Shown here in pieces: positions 51,035-60,210 of a stretch of 64,000 bases of DNA. Under the pieces are notes generated by a model. The model was not told the DNA's origin and made no database searches. It saw only the letters and a list, made by a program, of their open reading frames with translations. The position numbers were made by a program, and so were the translations under genes. Source of the stretch: Mediterraneibacter glycyrrhizinilyticus (lineage in GTDB: Bacteria > Bacillota > Clostridia > Lachnospirales > Lachnospiraceae); contig NZ_JACJLR010000003.1 in NCBI RefSeq assembly GCF_016902345.1, forward strand, positions 62,001-126,000. Reading direction: 5' to 3'. Position 1 is the stretch's first letter. Every line of letters begins with the position of its first letter.

Positions 51035-52030
51035 CTACTGTGCCTGAGCCTGTACTGACGTGATCGCCACAACGCCTACGATATCCTCTGCGCTGCATCC
51101 GCGTGAAAGGTCATTGACCGGCGCCGCAATCCCCTGGGTAAGCGGTCCGTATGCCTCTGCTTTTCCAAGTCTCTGTACCAGCTTGTAGCCGATATTTCCT
51201 GCATCAAGGTCCGGGAAGATCAGTACGTTGGCATGTCCTGCGACCTCACTGCCCGGTGCCTTTGAAGCGCCCACTTCCGGAACGATCGCCGCATCAAGCT
51301 GAAGCTCGCCGTCCAGTTTCAGTTCCGGATCAAGCTCATGCGCAAGTTTTGTAGCTTCTACCACTTTGTCCACATCTGCATGTTTTGCACTTCCCTTTGT
51401 AGAATGGGAAAGCATTGCCACGATCGGTTCTTTTCCCGTCAGAACACGGAAAGAATCCGCAGAAGAGATCGCAATGTTCGCCAGCTTTTCCGGATCCGGG
51501 TTCTGCTCCAGTCCCGCATCACCAAAGATAAAGGTTCCGTTTGCACCCATATCGCAGTCCGGAACGACCATCAGGAAGAAAGCGGAAACCAGTTTTGTTC
51601 CCGGTTTTGTCTTCAGGATCTGAAGGCACGGACGCAGTGTGTCCGCAGTGGAGTGGCATGCTCCGGAAACCATTCCGTCAGCGTCTCCCATCTTCACCAT
51701 CATAACGCCATAGTACAGGTAATTTGTCAGAAGGAGTTCTCTTGCCTGCTCTTCTGTCATTCCTTTTTTCTGTCTGAGCTCTACCAGTTTTGCAATATAG
51801 CTTTCTGTCTTCTCGTTTGTCGCAGGGTCAACGATCTTCGCACCGGAGATATCGTATGTACCTCTGTTCTTCTCCACATCCTCTTCTTTTCCGACCAGGA
51901 TCAGGTTTGCAATCCCTTCTTTGAGGATCTGCTCAGCCGCCTTGTAAGTCCTCTCATCCTCTGTCTCCGGAAGAACGATCGTCTTGATATCCGCCTTCGC
52001 TCTTGCCTTGATTTCATCAATAAATCCCAT
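51035..52030 (-). CDS. pta: Phosphate acetyltransferase
   Basis: Pta converts acetyl-CoA and phosphate to acetyl phosphate, which AckA then uses. The 331-residue protein is the short catalytic form without the N-terminal regulatory domain of E. coli Pta. Seen are KTIVLPETEDERTYKAAEQ, ADGMVSGACHSTADTLRP near residue 125, VPDCDMGANGTFIFGDAGL and VAGHANVLIFPDLDAGNIGYK. The ATG at 52030 is chosen; a GTG at 52045 is also in frame. Promoter and palindromic sites lie upstream. Confidence 0.96.
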   Translation of the reverse strand: MGFIDEIKARAKADIKTIVLPETEDERTYKAAEQILKEGIANLILVGKEEDVEKNRGTYDISGAKIVDPATNEKTESYIAKLVELRQKKGMTEEQARELLLTNYLYYGVMMVKMGDADGMVSGACHSTADTLRPCLQILKTKPGTKLVSAFFLMVVPDCDMGANGTFIFGDAGLEQNPDPEKLANIAISSADSFRVLTGKEPIVAMLSHSTKGSAKHADVDKVVEATKLAHELDPELKLDGELQLDAAIVPEVGASKAPGSEVAGHANVLIFPDLDAGNIGYKLVQRLGKAEAYGPLTQGIAAPVNDLSRGCSAEDIVGVVAITSVQAQAQ

Positions 52031-52070
52031 GATTGTAATAGCCACCTTTCATTTTTTATCACTACGCTTT

Positions 52071-52099
52071 ATTATAACGCAAAGGTTTTTTGTATACAA
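52071..52099 (-). promoter_or_regulatory. SigA-type promoter of pta-ackA
   Basis: On the minus strand TTGTAT (52099-52094) and TATAAT (52076-52071) are separated by 17 bases. The -35 is half of a 10-base palindrome TTGTATACAA (52090-52099). Confidence 0.78.
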
Positions 52100-52120
52100 G
52101 TAAATCCATGTGCATTTTTT

Positions 52121-52138
52121 AATACAATATTTTGTATT
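52121..52138. promoter_or_regulatory. Inverted repeat upstream of the pta promoter
   Basis: AATACAA (52121-52127) and TTGTATT (52132-52138) are perfect inverted repeats around TATT. The same half-site is present in the palindrome at the -35 (52090-52099), so this looks like an upstream operator. Confidence 0.5.
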
Positions 52139-52220
52139 TTTATGATTTTTTCTATGATTGTCACAAAAATAACAAACTTTTGTATTTCCGTGTCGTTTTT
52201 TCCTCTCCCGGAAACCGCTG

Positions 52221-53573
52221 TTATATATGAAAGATCGCCGTTACGATATTAAAATACACCAGGATCGTACAGGTATCCAGAATCGTGGTGATCAGCGGTG
52301 CTGCCATGATCGCAGGATCAAGCCCCAACTTCTTCGCAGCCAGCGGAAGGATACATCCGATGCACTTTGCCATCGATACCACCGCGATCATCGTAATGCC
52401 GAGGGCCAGGGCAAGCATCAGATTCTGGCCATACATGATATAGATCCGGATCCCGTTCACCACAGAAAGGAGCAGTCCCACGATCAATGCGATCCGGATC
52501 TCCTTAAAGATCACTCTGAAAATATCCCTGAATTCGATCTCCCCGACCGCAAGTCCGCGGATGACAAGCGTAGAACTCTGGGAACCGCAGTTTCCTCCGG
52601 TACCCATGAGCATCGGGATAAACGTGATCAGCACGGGCATCACTGCCATAGCGTTCTCGTAATACCCAAGGATTTCTCCTGTCACCGTTGCCGAGAGCAT
52701 CATGAGCATCAGCCAGAGCGACCGGTTTTTCGCATGCTGAAATACAGATGTCCCAAAATAGGAGTCTTCATTGGGCGCAACACCGGCCATGATACTGATA
52801 TCTTCCGTCGTCTCGTCCTGCAGGACAAGCATAGCGTCATCAACTGTCACGATCCCCACAAGACAGTCCTCGTGATCAATGATCGGGATCGCTACAAGCC
52901 CGTACTTGTTGATCATATTTGCCACATATTCCTGATCATCCAGTGTCCGGGCATACAGGACATTCTCATCCATGATCTCCCCGATCTTTCTCGCCTCGCC
53001 CGCTGTCAGAAGATCCTTGACATCGACGATCCCGATCAGTTTCTTTTTCTCCGTAACATAGCAGGTGTATATTGTCTCCTTATTGATTCCGACCTGCCTG
53101 ATCTTCAGGATCGCATCCGCCACGGTCATCTCTTTGCGCAGACTGATATACTCAATGTTCATGATGCTTCCTGCGCTGTCCTCGGGATACTGGAGCAGAG
53201 CATTGATCTTCGTCCTTGTATCCTCGTCCGTCGCCATCAGAAGACGGTCCACAACATTGGCCGGCATCTCCTCCAAGACGTCCACGGTATCGTCTACATA
53301 CATCTCTTCCATGACCTCTTCCAGCTCGGAATCCGTCAGAGCATTGATCAGGTCTTCACGCATGTCACTGTCCATGTCCGTGAACACCTCCGCTGCTTCT
53401 TCCTTTGCCAGAAGCCGGAAGACAAGGATCCGCTCCTTTTTATCCAGGTCATCAAAGGCGTCCACAATGTCAACAGGATGCACAGACTCCAGTTCTTCCT
53501 TCAGTTTTTTGTAATCATGCCTGTCCAAAAGCTCTGTCATCTGTTCTGCATCAAATTTTCTTTCCTGCGACAT
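52221..53573 (-). CDS. mgtE: Magnesium transporter MgtE
   Basis: MgtE is a Mg2+-gated magnesium channel of the cytoplasmic membrane. The 450-residue protein has the N-terminal superhelical domain (about 1-130, repeated LDKKERILVFRLL/DSDMREDLINALTD units), two CBS domains (about 135-255) and five transmembrane helices, with the pore signature PMLMGTGGNCGSQSSTL near residue 325. AGAGGGTG precedes the ATG. It diverges from tmcAL. Confidence 0.96.
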   Translation of the reverse strand: MSQERKFDAEQMTELLDRHDYKKLKEELESVHPVDIVDAFDDLDKKERILVFRLLAKEEAAEVFTDMDSDMREDLINALTDSELEEVMEEMYVDDTVDVLEEMPANVVDRLLMATDEDTRTKINALLQYPEDSAGSIMNIEYISLRKEMTVADAILKIRQVGINKETIYTCYVTEKKKLIGIVDVKDLLTAGEARKIGEIMDENVLYARTLDDQEYVANMINKYGLVAIPIIDHEDCLVGIVTVDDAMLVLQDETTEDISIMAGVAPNEDSYFGTSVFQHAKNRSLWLMLMMLSATVTGEILGYYENAMAVMPVLITFIPMLMGTGGNCGSQSSTLVIRGLAVGEIEFRDIFRVIFKEIRIALIVGLLLSVVNGIRIYIMYGQNLMLALALGITMIAVVSMAKCIGCILPLAAKKLGLDPAIMAAPLITTILDTCTILVYFNIVTAIFHI

Positions 53574-53661
53574 ACAAACACCCTCTTTAACAATTTTTTC
53601 CTATAAGAAACCATCTTTTTATAGTATAATGGTTTGGAAAATGATATACAAGGAGATTGTT

Positions 53662-54948
53662 ATGAAAATTGTTGGTCTGATCACAGAATACAACCCCTTC
53701 CACAATGGGCATCTGTATCATATAGAGGAAGCAAAACGTGTTACCGGTGCAGATACAGTCGTCGTCGTGATGAGCGGGGACTACGTACAGCGCGGCACCC
53801 CTGCTTTCATGCCGAAACGGCTCCGGGCAGAGATGGCTCTCCGGTGCGGCGCCGGTGCGGTCTTTGAGCTGCCCGTCTGCTACGCCACGGGCAGTGCGGA
53901 ATATTTTGCCCTGGGGGCAGTTTCTCTGCTGGACAGGCTGGGGATCGTGGATTGTATCTGCTTCGGAAGCGAATGCGATGATCTGAAAGCCATGCAGAAA
54001 GCGGCTGATATTCTTCTTGAAGAACCAGAAGGATACAAAGAACTGCTCCGTCAGTACCTGAAAGAGGGAAAATCCTTTCCCGCCGCCAGACAGAGCGCAC
54101 TCTCCGATCATATGGGAGAGAGCAGCACCGCCCAAATCCTCCGGGACCCGAACAATATCCTGGGGATCGAGTATCTGAAAGCTCTGAAACGAACCAAGAG
54201 CAGCATGGTTCCTTATACGATCCTCCGCCAGGGAGCCGGCTACCACGACAGAGAGCTGGATATGCAGTACAGTTCCGCTTCCGCCATCCGTTCCCTTCTT
54301 GCCTGGTCCGGTTCCGCCATCCATACCGAGCAGCCCTCAGGCACCTTTGACAACACACCTTTTTCTAATATACTGGACGATCTGGAAAATCAGGTGCCTC
54401 CTTCCTGTCTGGCGATGCTCAAAGATTACCACCGGGTCCAGTACCCGGTCTATCAGAACGATTTTTCTCTGCTCCTGAAATATAAACTGCTCAACAAACA
54501 GCCCGAACGCCTTCTCCGTTACATGGATGTCTCTGAAGAACTGGCCAACCGGATCTGCGCACGTCTGGACGACTTCTTTAATTTCAAGCAGTTTTCCGAG
54601 CTTCTGAAGACCAGAGAACTCACCCGTTCCAGGATCGACCGTGCCCTGCTCCATATCATGCTCGGTACAAAGAAAAAAAATATGCAGGAATACATCGACG
54701 GAGGGCTTCATTTTTACGCCAGGCTTCTGGGATTCCGGAGAGACCAGAGCCGGCTCCTGACAGAGATATCAAAAAAGAGCAGCCTCCCCCTGCTTGCCCG
54801 GCTTTCCGAGAGCAGCTCTCTTTCCGAGACCGGCCGCAGAATGCTCCGCCACGACATTCTCGCGTCAAACCTTTACACCTCTGTGGTGACCGATAAGTTC
54901 AGGACCGCATTTCAAAACGAATACAGGCAGGCACTCATAAAAGTATGA
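53662..54948 (+). CDS. tmcAL: tRNA(Met) cytidine acetate ligase
   Basis: TmcAL (YlbM) makes N4-acetylcytidine at the wobble position of elongator tRNA-Met using acetate and ATP. The 428-residue protein has the nucleotidyltransferase motif GLITEYNPFHNGHLYHI with HNGH, then VVMSGDYVQRGTPAF, FELPVCYATGSAEYFA and FGSECDD. The ATG at 53662 follows AGGAGATTGTT. A TATAAT at 53625-53630 is the likely -10, with a poor -35. The stop codon lies inside its terminator hairpin. Confidence 0.94.
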   Translation: MKIVGLITEYNPFHNGHLYHIEEAKRVTGADTVVVVMSGDYVQRGTPAFMPKRLRAEMALRCGAGAVFELPVCYATGSAEYFALGAVSLLDRLGIVDCICFGSECDDLKAMQKAADILLEEPEGYKELLRQYLKEGKSFPAARQSALSDHMGESSTAQILRDPNNILGIEYLKALKRTKSSMVPYTILRQGAGYHDRELDMQYSSASAIRSLLAWSGSAIHTEQPSGTFDNTPFSNILDDLENQVPPSCLAMLKDYHRVQYPVYQNDFSLLLKYKLLNKQPERLLRYMDVSEELANRICARLDDFFNFKQFSELLKTRELTRSRIDRALLHIMLGTKKKNMQEYIDGGLHFYARLLGFRRDQSRLLTEISKKSSLPLLARLSESSSLSETGRRMLRHDILASNLYTSVVTDKFRTAFQNEYRQALIKV

Positions 54949-54967
54949 GCGCCTGCCTTCTTTTTCA
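54926..54967 (+). terminator. Terminator overlapping the 3' end of tmcAL
   Basis: Arms GGCAGGC (54926-54932) and GCCTGCC (54951-54957), plus inner CTCATA and TATGAG around AAAG, give a 13-bp stem followed by TTCTTTTT. The tmcAL stop codon (54946-54948) is in the 3' arm. Confidence 0.9.
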
Positions 54968-54994
54968 GTGCAGGATCATTCTGTACGCTTTCAT

Positions 54995-56524
54995 TCAATT
55001 CTGCTCAAGGGACCGTTTCCTTGTGATCGTCACCTTCTCATCATAACATGCAAATATCTCATCCACCTGTTTTCTATCCGCCTTTGGCGTGAGCAGGCTG
55101 ACTACCGGAACAACGATCAGACCGGCAACCATTGCCACCGCTCCTGCATTGATCGACGACTCAATGTATCCGATAAACATATTTGACACCGTGATGCCGA
55201 TCCCGGCGATAAAACCTGCCCACACGCCTGCCCGGGTCACGCCCTTCCAATAGAGTCCGTACAGAAATGGCGCCAGAAACGCTCCCGCAAGAGCGCCCCA
55301 GGAAATTCCCATAAGCTGTGCGATGAACGTAGGCGGATCCAGTGCGATCACGACAGATACCACCAGAAAAAACACGATCAATATCTGCATGGTGATGATC
55401 TGCTTTTTCTCACTCATGTTTTTCAGCACATTGTCTTTCAGCAGGTCCAGCGTCATGGTAGAGCTGGATGTCAGGACAAGAGAGGACAGGGTTGACATGG
55501 AGGCGGACAGCACCAGCACCACCACGATCCCGATCAGGATATCCGGAAGTGCTGAAAGCATATGCGGAATGATGCTGTCATACACGACCGCCCCTGTCTC
55601 ATCGTAGATCGCCGGCGAATCGAAAAGCCGCGCAAACCCTCCCAGGAAATAGCATCCACCGGATACGACTATTGCAAACAAAGTGGAGATGACCGTACCC
55701 GTATTAATGGATTTTTCATCTTTTATGGCGTAAAATTTTCCGATCATCTGAGGCAGTCCCCAGGTTCCCAGAGACGTCAGAATGACAACACCCAGAAGGT
55801 TCAGCGGATCCGGTCCGAAGAAGGATGTGAACGCTCCGGGCTGTCCCTGCGTCACTGCAACGTCGCTCTCGATCTGCGCCATCTCGGATATGGCGTTCAT
55901 GAATCCCCCCTGGCCATTCAGCACCGCAGCAATGACTGCAACGATCCCTGCCAGCATGATGATTCCCTGGATAAAATCGTTGATGGCAGTCGCCATATAA
56001 CCTCCCAGTATAACATAGAGGGCTGTGAACACTGCCATGGCGATCACGCACCAGGTATACGGGACATGGAACGCCATCTCAAAAAGGCGGGACAGCCCAT
56101 TGTAGACAGACGCCGTATAGGGGATCAGAAAGACGAAGACGATCACAGAAGCCGCAATCTTCAGAGCCTTGCTGTCATACCTCGCTCCAAAGAAATCCGG
56201 CATAGTCTTTGAGCCCAGGTGCTGTGTCATGACCTTTGTCCTTCGCCCGAGAACAACCCATGCGAGAAGACTTCCAAGAACCGCGTTCCCAATCCCGATC
56301 CAGGTGCTTGCAATCCCGTATTTCCATCCGAACTGCCCTGCATACCCCACGAAAACAACAGCCGAAAAATAGGAAGTGCCGTATGCGAATGCTGTCAGCC
56401 ACGGGCCTACTGAACGTCCGCCCAGCACGAAACCGTCCACACTGGTGACATGCCGTCTGGAATAAATCCCTACTCCCACCATCACTGCAAAAAATACTAC
56501 AAGTAAAAAAATTTTGATCCCCAT
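54995..56524 (-). CDS. Sodium:solute symporter family transporter
   Basis: The 509-residue protein has about 13 transmembrane helices and the SSS (PutP/PanF-like) pattern: GIYSRRHVTSVDGFVLGGRS near the N-terminus, AYGTSYFSAVVFVGYAGQFG near residue 47, GGYMATAINDFIQGIIML and LSASMSTLSSLVLTSSSTM near residue 355, which holds the sodium-site serines. The solute cannot be named. The ATG at 56524 is preferred because AAAGG precedes it; an ATG at 56560 lacks a site and lies in the operator. It has its own promoter with two palindromes. Confidence 0.9.
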   Translation of the reverse strand: MGIKIFLLVVFFAVMVGVGIYSRRHVTSVDGFVLGGRSVGPWLTAFAYGTSYFSAVVFVGYAGQFGWKYGIASTWIGIGNAVLGSLLAWVVLGRRTKVMTQHLGSKTMPDFFGARYDSKALKIAASVIVFVFLIPYTASVYNGLSRLFEMAFHVPYTWCVIAMAVFTALYVILGGYMATAINDFIQGIIMLAGIVAVIAAVLNGQGGFMNAISEMAQIESDVAVTQGQPGAFTSFFGPDPLNLLGVVILTSLGTWGLPQMIGKFYAIKDEKSINTGTVISTLFAIVVSGGCYFLGGFARLFDSPAIYDETGAVVYDSIIPHMLSALPDILIGIVVVLVLSASMSTLSSLVLTSSSTMTLDLLKDNVLKNMSEKKQIITMQILIVFFLVVSVVIALDPPTFIAQLMGISWGALAGAFLAPFLYGLYWKGVTRAGVWAGFIAGIGITVSNMFIGYIESSINAGAVAMVAGLIVVPVVSLLTPKADRKQVDEIFACYDEKVTITRKRSLEQN

Positions 56525-56559
56525 CTCTCTCTGCCTTTCATTCTTATTTTGCTTATTCA

Positions 56560-56582
56560 CTTTAAAGCGTTACGCTTTAAAG
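56560..56582. promoter_or_regulatory. 23-base palindrome in the symporter leader
   Basis: CTTTAAAGCGT (56560-56570) and ACGCTTTAAAG (56572-56582) are perfect inverted repeats around one T. A one-base loop cannot fold well as RNA, so this is more likely a DNA operator placed just after the promoter. Confidence 0.65.
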
Positions 56583-56601
56583 CATTAAAGTATCCAGGCA
56601 T

Positions 56602-56631
56602 AGAATAACACGGGCAGAATGCCCGTGTCAA
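56602..56631 (-). promoter_or_regulatory. Promoter of the symporter gene with inverted repeat in the spacer
   Basis: On the minus strand TTGACA (56631-56626) and TATTCT (56607-56602) are separated by 18 bases. The spacer is filled by ACACGGGCA and TGCCCGTGT (56608-56616, 56620-56628) around a 3-base centre. On the plus strand the same hairpin is followed by a T-rich run, so it might also act as a terminator. Confidence 0.68.
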
Positions 56632-56683
56632 TTCTTTTTATCCATTTTAACTTATCAAAAAGCAGTATGCATGGACAATCCCG

Positions 56684-57160
56684 TTATTTCATATTCTCCA
56701 CTCGCTCCTGGATCGTGCGGTTGAAGTTCTCGATCTTTCTGCTGTACGGCTCGCTCATATATTTTGAGTTCAGCATAAAGTCTGCGGTAGCAAGATTGTT
56801 TGCGATCGGGATATCATATACCACTGCGATGCGCAGAAGCGCCTTGACATCCGGATCATGCGGCTGGGCCTCCAGCGGATCCCACAGGAAGATCATAAAA
56901 TCGATCTGCCCCTCCACGATCTTTGCGCCGATCTGCTGATCCCCGCCGAGCGGACCGCTGCAGTATCCTTTCACCGGAAGTCCGGTGCGCTCCGCGATCA
57001 GCCGTGCCGTTGTACCGGTCCCGCAGAGGAAATGGCTTTTCAGAACATCCTTGTTCCTGTCACACCAGTCGACCAGCTCTTTCTTCTTGCCGTCATGTGC
57101 CACAAGCGCAATGTGTTTCGCTTTCTCGATCTCCATTGTTACGTATTTGTCATCCAGCAT
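56684..57160 (-). CDS. mgsA: Methylglyoxal synthase
   Basis: MgsA turns dihydroxyacetone phosphate into methylglyoxal and phosphate, a bypass of lower glycolysis. The 158-residue protein has HIALVAHDGKKKELV, the phosphate loop CGTGTTARLI, SGPLGGDQQIGA and the catalytic region DFMIFLWDPLEAQPHDPDV. GGAGGCGAAACT precedes the ATG. No partner gene is adjacent; the symporter gene downstream has its own promoter. Confidence 0.95.
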   Translation of the reverse strand: MLDDKYVTMEIEKAKHIALVAHDGKKKELVDWCDRNKDVLKSHFLCGTGTTARLIAERTGLPVKGYCSGPLGGDQQIGAKIVEGQIDFMIFLWDPLEAQPHDPDVKALLRIAVVYDIPIANNLATADFMLNSKYMSEPYSRKIENFNRTIQERVENMK

Positions 57161-57309
57161 AGTTTCGCCTCCTGTGAAAATTTCCTTCTGCTACATTTTT
57201 ATGATACTACAATCTTCTGCATTTTAAAAGTTCAGATTACCCCTTTCACCTGTATCCGTTTTCCTGTCCGTAAAGCCGCACTCACACGCTCTCCGGACCG
57301 GGCGGTCAC

Positions 57310-57984
57310 TTACAGATCCTGCTTTCTGGCAACCTCTCCCTGTTTTTTGTAAATACTGTTTCCAGGTACAAAACCGCGCACAGAGGACAGGGGGTAGATA
57401 TTGCTGTGGCTTCCCACGACCGTTCCCGGATTCAGGACGCTGCCACATCCGACTTCGACCTCATCCCCCAGCATAGCTCCGAATTTCTTCATCCCGGTCT
57501 CGATATTCCCCTCCGGTGTCTTAACGACGACCAGCTTCTTGTCAGACTTTACATTCGAAGTAATGGAGCCTGCGCCCATATGAGACTTGTATCCGAGAAT
57601 AGAGTCTCCCACATAATTGTAATGGGGAACCTGCACTTTGTTAAACAGGATCACATTCTTAAGCTCCGTGGAATTTCCCACAACTGCTCCCTCGCCCACA
57701 ATGGCATTGCCGCGGATGAATGCACAGTGGCGCACCTCCGCATCTTTTCCGATGACAGCAGGTCCATTGATGAACGCCGTCGGAGCCACCTTTGCGGATT
57801 TTGCGATCCAGACGTTCTCTCCTATCTTCTCATACTCGTCGCTGCTCAGCGTGTTTCCCAGTTCCAGGATAAAGCTGCTGATCTTGGGAAGGACTTCCCA
57901 GGGGTAGGTCACCCCGTCAAAGATATCCTTCGCGATCGTCTCATCAAGTGTATAGAGTTCTTTTACTGTCAATGCTTCTATCAT
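57310..57984 (-). CDS. Left-handed beta-helix acyl/nucleotidyltransferase-like protein
   Basis: The 224-residue protein is built of hexapeptide repeats from about residue 55 on (ENVWIAKSAKVAPTAFINGPAVIGKDAEVRHCAFI, here quoted only in part by position), the left-handed beta-helix of GlmU-type C-terminal domains. The first 50 residues are helical. Similar clostridial proteins are annotated as UDP-N-acetylglucosamine pyrophosphorylase-like, but no nucleotidyltransferase domain is present here, so an acyltransferase or binding role is more likely. It overlaps topB by four bases. Confidence 0.8.
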   Translation of the reverse strand: MIEALTVKELYTLDETIAKDIFDGVTYPWEVLPKISSFILELGNTLSSDEYEKIGENVWIAKSAKVAPTAFINGPAVIGKDAEVRHCAFIRGNAIVGEGAVVGNSTELKNVILFNKVQVPHYNYVGDSILGYKSHMGAGSITSNVKSDKKLVVVKTPEGNIETGMKKFGAMLGDEVEVGCGSVLNPGTVVGSHSNIYPLSSVRGFVPGNSIYKKQGEVARKQDL

Positions 57985-60143
57985 TTTCTGCTTCCTTTCT
58001 CACTGCTTTTTTCCTGCCGGCTTTGTGCTGCGGCTCCTTTCCCGCTGCGGGAGGATGTTTTTTCCGCTGCCTTTCCAGCACCGCCGCTTTTATAAAACGA
58101 TGCGGCTTTATCATAACAGGCGCGAAGCTGATACTGGTTGTTGAGCCCCTTCACCCCCAGTGTCCTGCTGGTGATGAAATGATCCAGCTTCGTCATATAT
58201 TCCTCCGGCGTGATGCTGCCTTCCGCCACATAGGTAAGCCCCTTCTCCCAGCTTGCGGTAAGCTCCGGGTTCAGGAGCGACCGGATGGAGTGTTCCACCA
58301 CATCATAGACCATCTCCCCCTGGAGGGTAGGTGTGATGACCTGGGTCTTCTTGTTGAGGGCAAGGTACTGGATATGGATCAGCTTCTTTAAGATCTCCGC
58401 CCTGGTGGCGCTGGTCCCGATGCCGCTCCCCTTGATCTGGGCCCGCAGTTCCTCGTCCTCGATCAGCTGTCCGGCGTTCTCCATGGCAAGGATCATAGAT
58501 CCGGAATTGTACCGCTTCGGCGGAGAAGTCTCCCCCTCCTTGATGTCGAGTGCTTTCACCGGAAGCTCCATTCCCTTCTTCAGCTTCTTGATGATCTCAA
58601 ACAGATCGGTATCCGTGCTCTGGTCTCCGGAACCTTCTCTGGAACTGTCCCCCGGATTTTCACCGGGGCCCTCTTCACCGCTTTTCGCCTGCGTTTCCGC
58701 ATTTCCTCCGGTCTCTTTCTTCTGGCGGGAAGCACCTGCCACTTTCAGATATCCTTCCTCTGCCAGGACCTTAAAACCGGAGAAAAAACTCTCTGTACGC
58801 ATCTGTGTAGTAATGGATACTTTCTGGTACACTGCAGGCGGATAAAAAATACTCAGGAACCTTCTCATGATCAGGTCGTACACTCTGTGGGAGACCTGGG
58901 ACACGCTCCGCAGTGCGCCAAGTCCCTGTCCTGTGGGTATGATGGCATAGTGGTCTGTGATCTGCTTGTCATTGACATACCGGGTCTTTGACAGATCCTT
59001 ATAACTGCCGAAAGAGAGGATATCCTTCAGATAGGGCGCCGCCGGCTCATATTTGGAAAGCCCGTTCAGGTTGCGGCTGATCTCCTTTGCCACTGCCGTG
59101 GAAAGGACCCTGGCATCCGTCCTGGGGTAGGTCACCAGCTTCTTCTCATAGAGTTCCTGGACGATCCTAAGCGTCTCATCCGGACTGATCTTAAAGCGTT
59201 TGGAACAGTCATTCTGAAGCTCTGCCAGGTTATAGAGAAGAGGAGGATTTTTCTTCTCCTTCTTCTTCTCAATGGACTGGATCCGGCAGGTGAGCGGCTG
59301 TTCCTCCGACAGATACCGGATCAGCTCCTCCGCCTTCTCCCTTTCCTTGAACCCGTTCTCCTTGTACAGGTCAAAGGACTCGAAATACCTGGAGCCCTGG
59401 ACCGCTCGCCACTCTCCCTCGAAAGTGTGTCCCGACGCATCCACGGTGCTGAGCACCCGGTAGAAGGGGGTCTTTACGAAATTCCTGATCTCCCGCTCCC
59501 TGCGCACCACCATTCCCAGCACGCAGGTCATAACCCTGCCCACGGAGACCACGGAATATTTTGTGTGAAGGTAACTGGAGATGCTGTTCCCGTATTTGAG
59601 CGTCAGGAGGCGGGAGAAATTGATCCCCATCAGATAATCCTCCTTTGCCCTAAGGTACGCCGAAGCACTTAAGTTGTCATATTCTGAGAGGTCCTTCGCC
59701 TCGCGGATCCCGCGCAGGATCTCCTCCTCTGTCTGGGAATCGATCCACACACGGCGCCTTTTTTTGCCGGTCACATGAGCTTCCTGTTCTACCAGGCGGT
59801 AGATGTACTCTCCCTCCCGCCCGGAGTCAGTGCACACATAGATCGTCTCCACATCATCCCGGTTCAGGATCCCGCTCACAATGCCAAACTGCTTCTCCAC
59901 GGAAGGGATCACTTCATATTTGAACTCATCCGGGATAAACGGGAGAGTCTCAAGACTCCATCTCTTCAGCGCCGGATCATACTCCTCCGGATAGCTCATC
60001 GTGACCAGGTGTCCCACGCACCATGTCACGATCGCTTCATCCGATTCCAGATATCCGTCACGCCGTCTTGTATTTAATTTTAATGCTTTTGCGAATTCCT
60101 GCGCCACACTGGGCTTCTCCGCAATGTATACTGATTTTCCCAT
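57981..60143 (-). CDS. topB: DNA topoisomerase III
   Basis: This type IA topoisomerase of 720 residues relaxes and decatenates DNA. It has KSVYIAEKPSVAQEFAKAL at the N-terminus, the TOPRIM acidic motif CTDSGREGEYIYRL near residue 105, the catalytic tyrosine in KKLVTYPRTDARVL near residue 345 and GIGTSATRAEILKKL near residue 575. An acidic, Gly/Ser-rich linker (about 485-520) and a basic Ser/Lys-rich tail are extra. Its stop overlaps the ATG of the next gene by four bases. Confidence 0.94.
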   Translation of the reverse strand: MGKSVYIAEKPSVAQEFAKALKLNTRRRDGYLESDEAIVTWCVGHLVTMSYPEEYDPALKRWSLETLPFIPDEFKYEVIPSVEKQFGIVSGILNRDDVETIYVCTDSGREGEYIYRLVEQEAHVTGKKRRRVWIDSQTEEEILRGIREAKDLSEYDNLSASAYLRAKEDYLMGINFSRLLTLKYGNSISSYLHTKYSVVSVGRVMTCVLGMVVRREREIRNFVKTPFYRVLSTVDASGHTFEGEWRAVQGSRYFESFDLYKENGFKEREKAEELIRYLSEEQPLTCRIQSIEKKKEKKNPPLLYNLAELQNDCSKRFKISPDETLRIVQELYEKKLVTYPRTDARVLSTAVAKEISRNLNGLSKYEPAAPYLKDILSFGSYKDLSKTRYVNDKQITDHYAIIPTGQGLGALRSVSQVSHRVYDLIMRRFLSIFYPPAVYQKVSITTQMRTESFFSGFKVLAEEGYLKVAGASRQKKETGGNAETQAKSGEEGPGENPGDSSREGSGDQSTDTDLFEIIKKLKKGMELPVKALDIKEGETSPPKRYNSGSMILAMENAGQLIEDEELRAQIKGSGIGTSATRAEILKKLIHIQYLALNKKTQVITPTLQGEMVYDVVEHSIRSLLNPELTASWEKGLTYVAEGSITPEEYMTKLDHFITSRTLGVKGLNNQYQLRACYDKAASFYKSGGAGKAAEKTSSRSGKGAAAQSRQEKSSEKGSRK

Positions 60144-60210
60144 ATGCCGATATCACTGCTGTCCTGTCTTTTCATTTTATGATACCGGAAAAGATCTCTC
60201 CGGCATTCCT

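Noticed and set aside
52227-53606. Very long open frame (459 codons) antisense to mgtE
   Set aside because: It mirrors the MgtE coding frame, has no recognisable domain and is rich in Asp/His/Arg as expected from the complement of the real gene.
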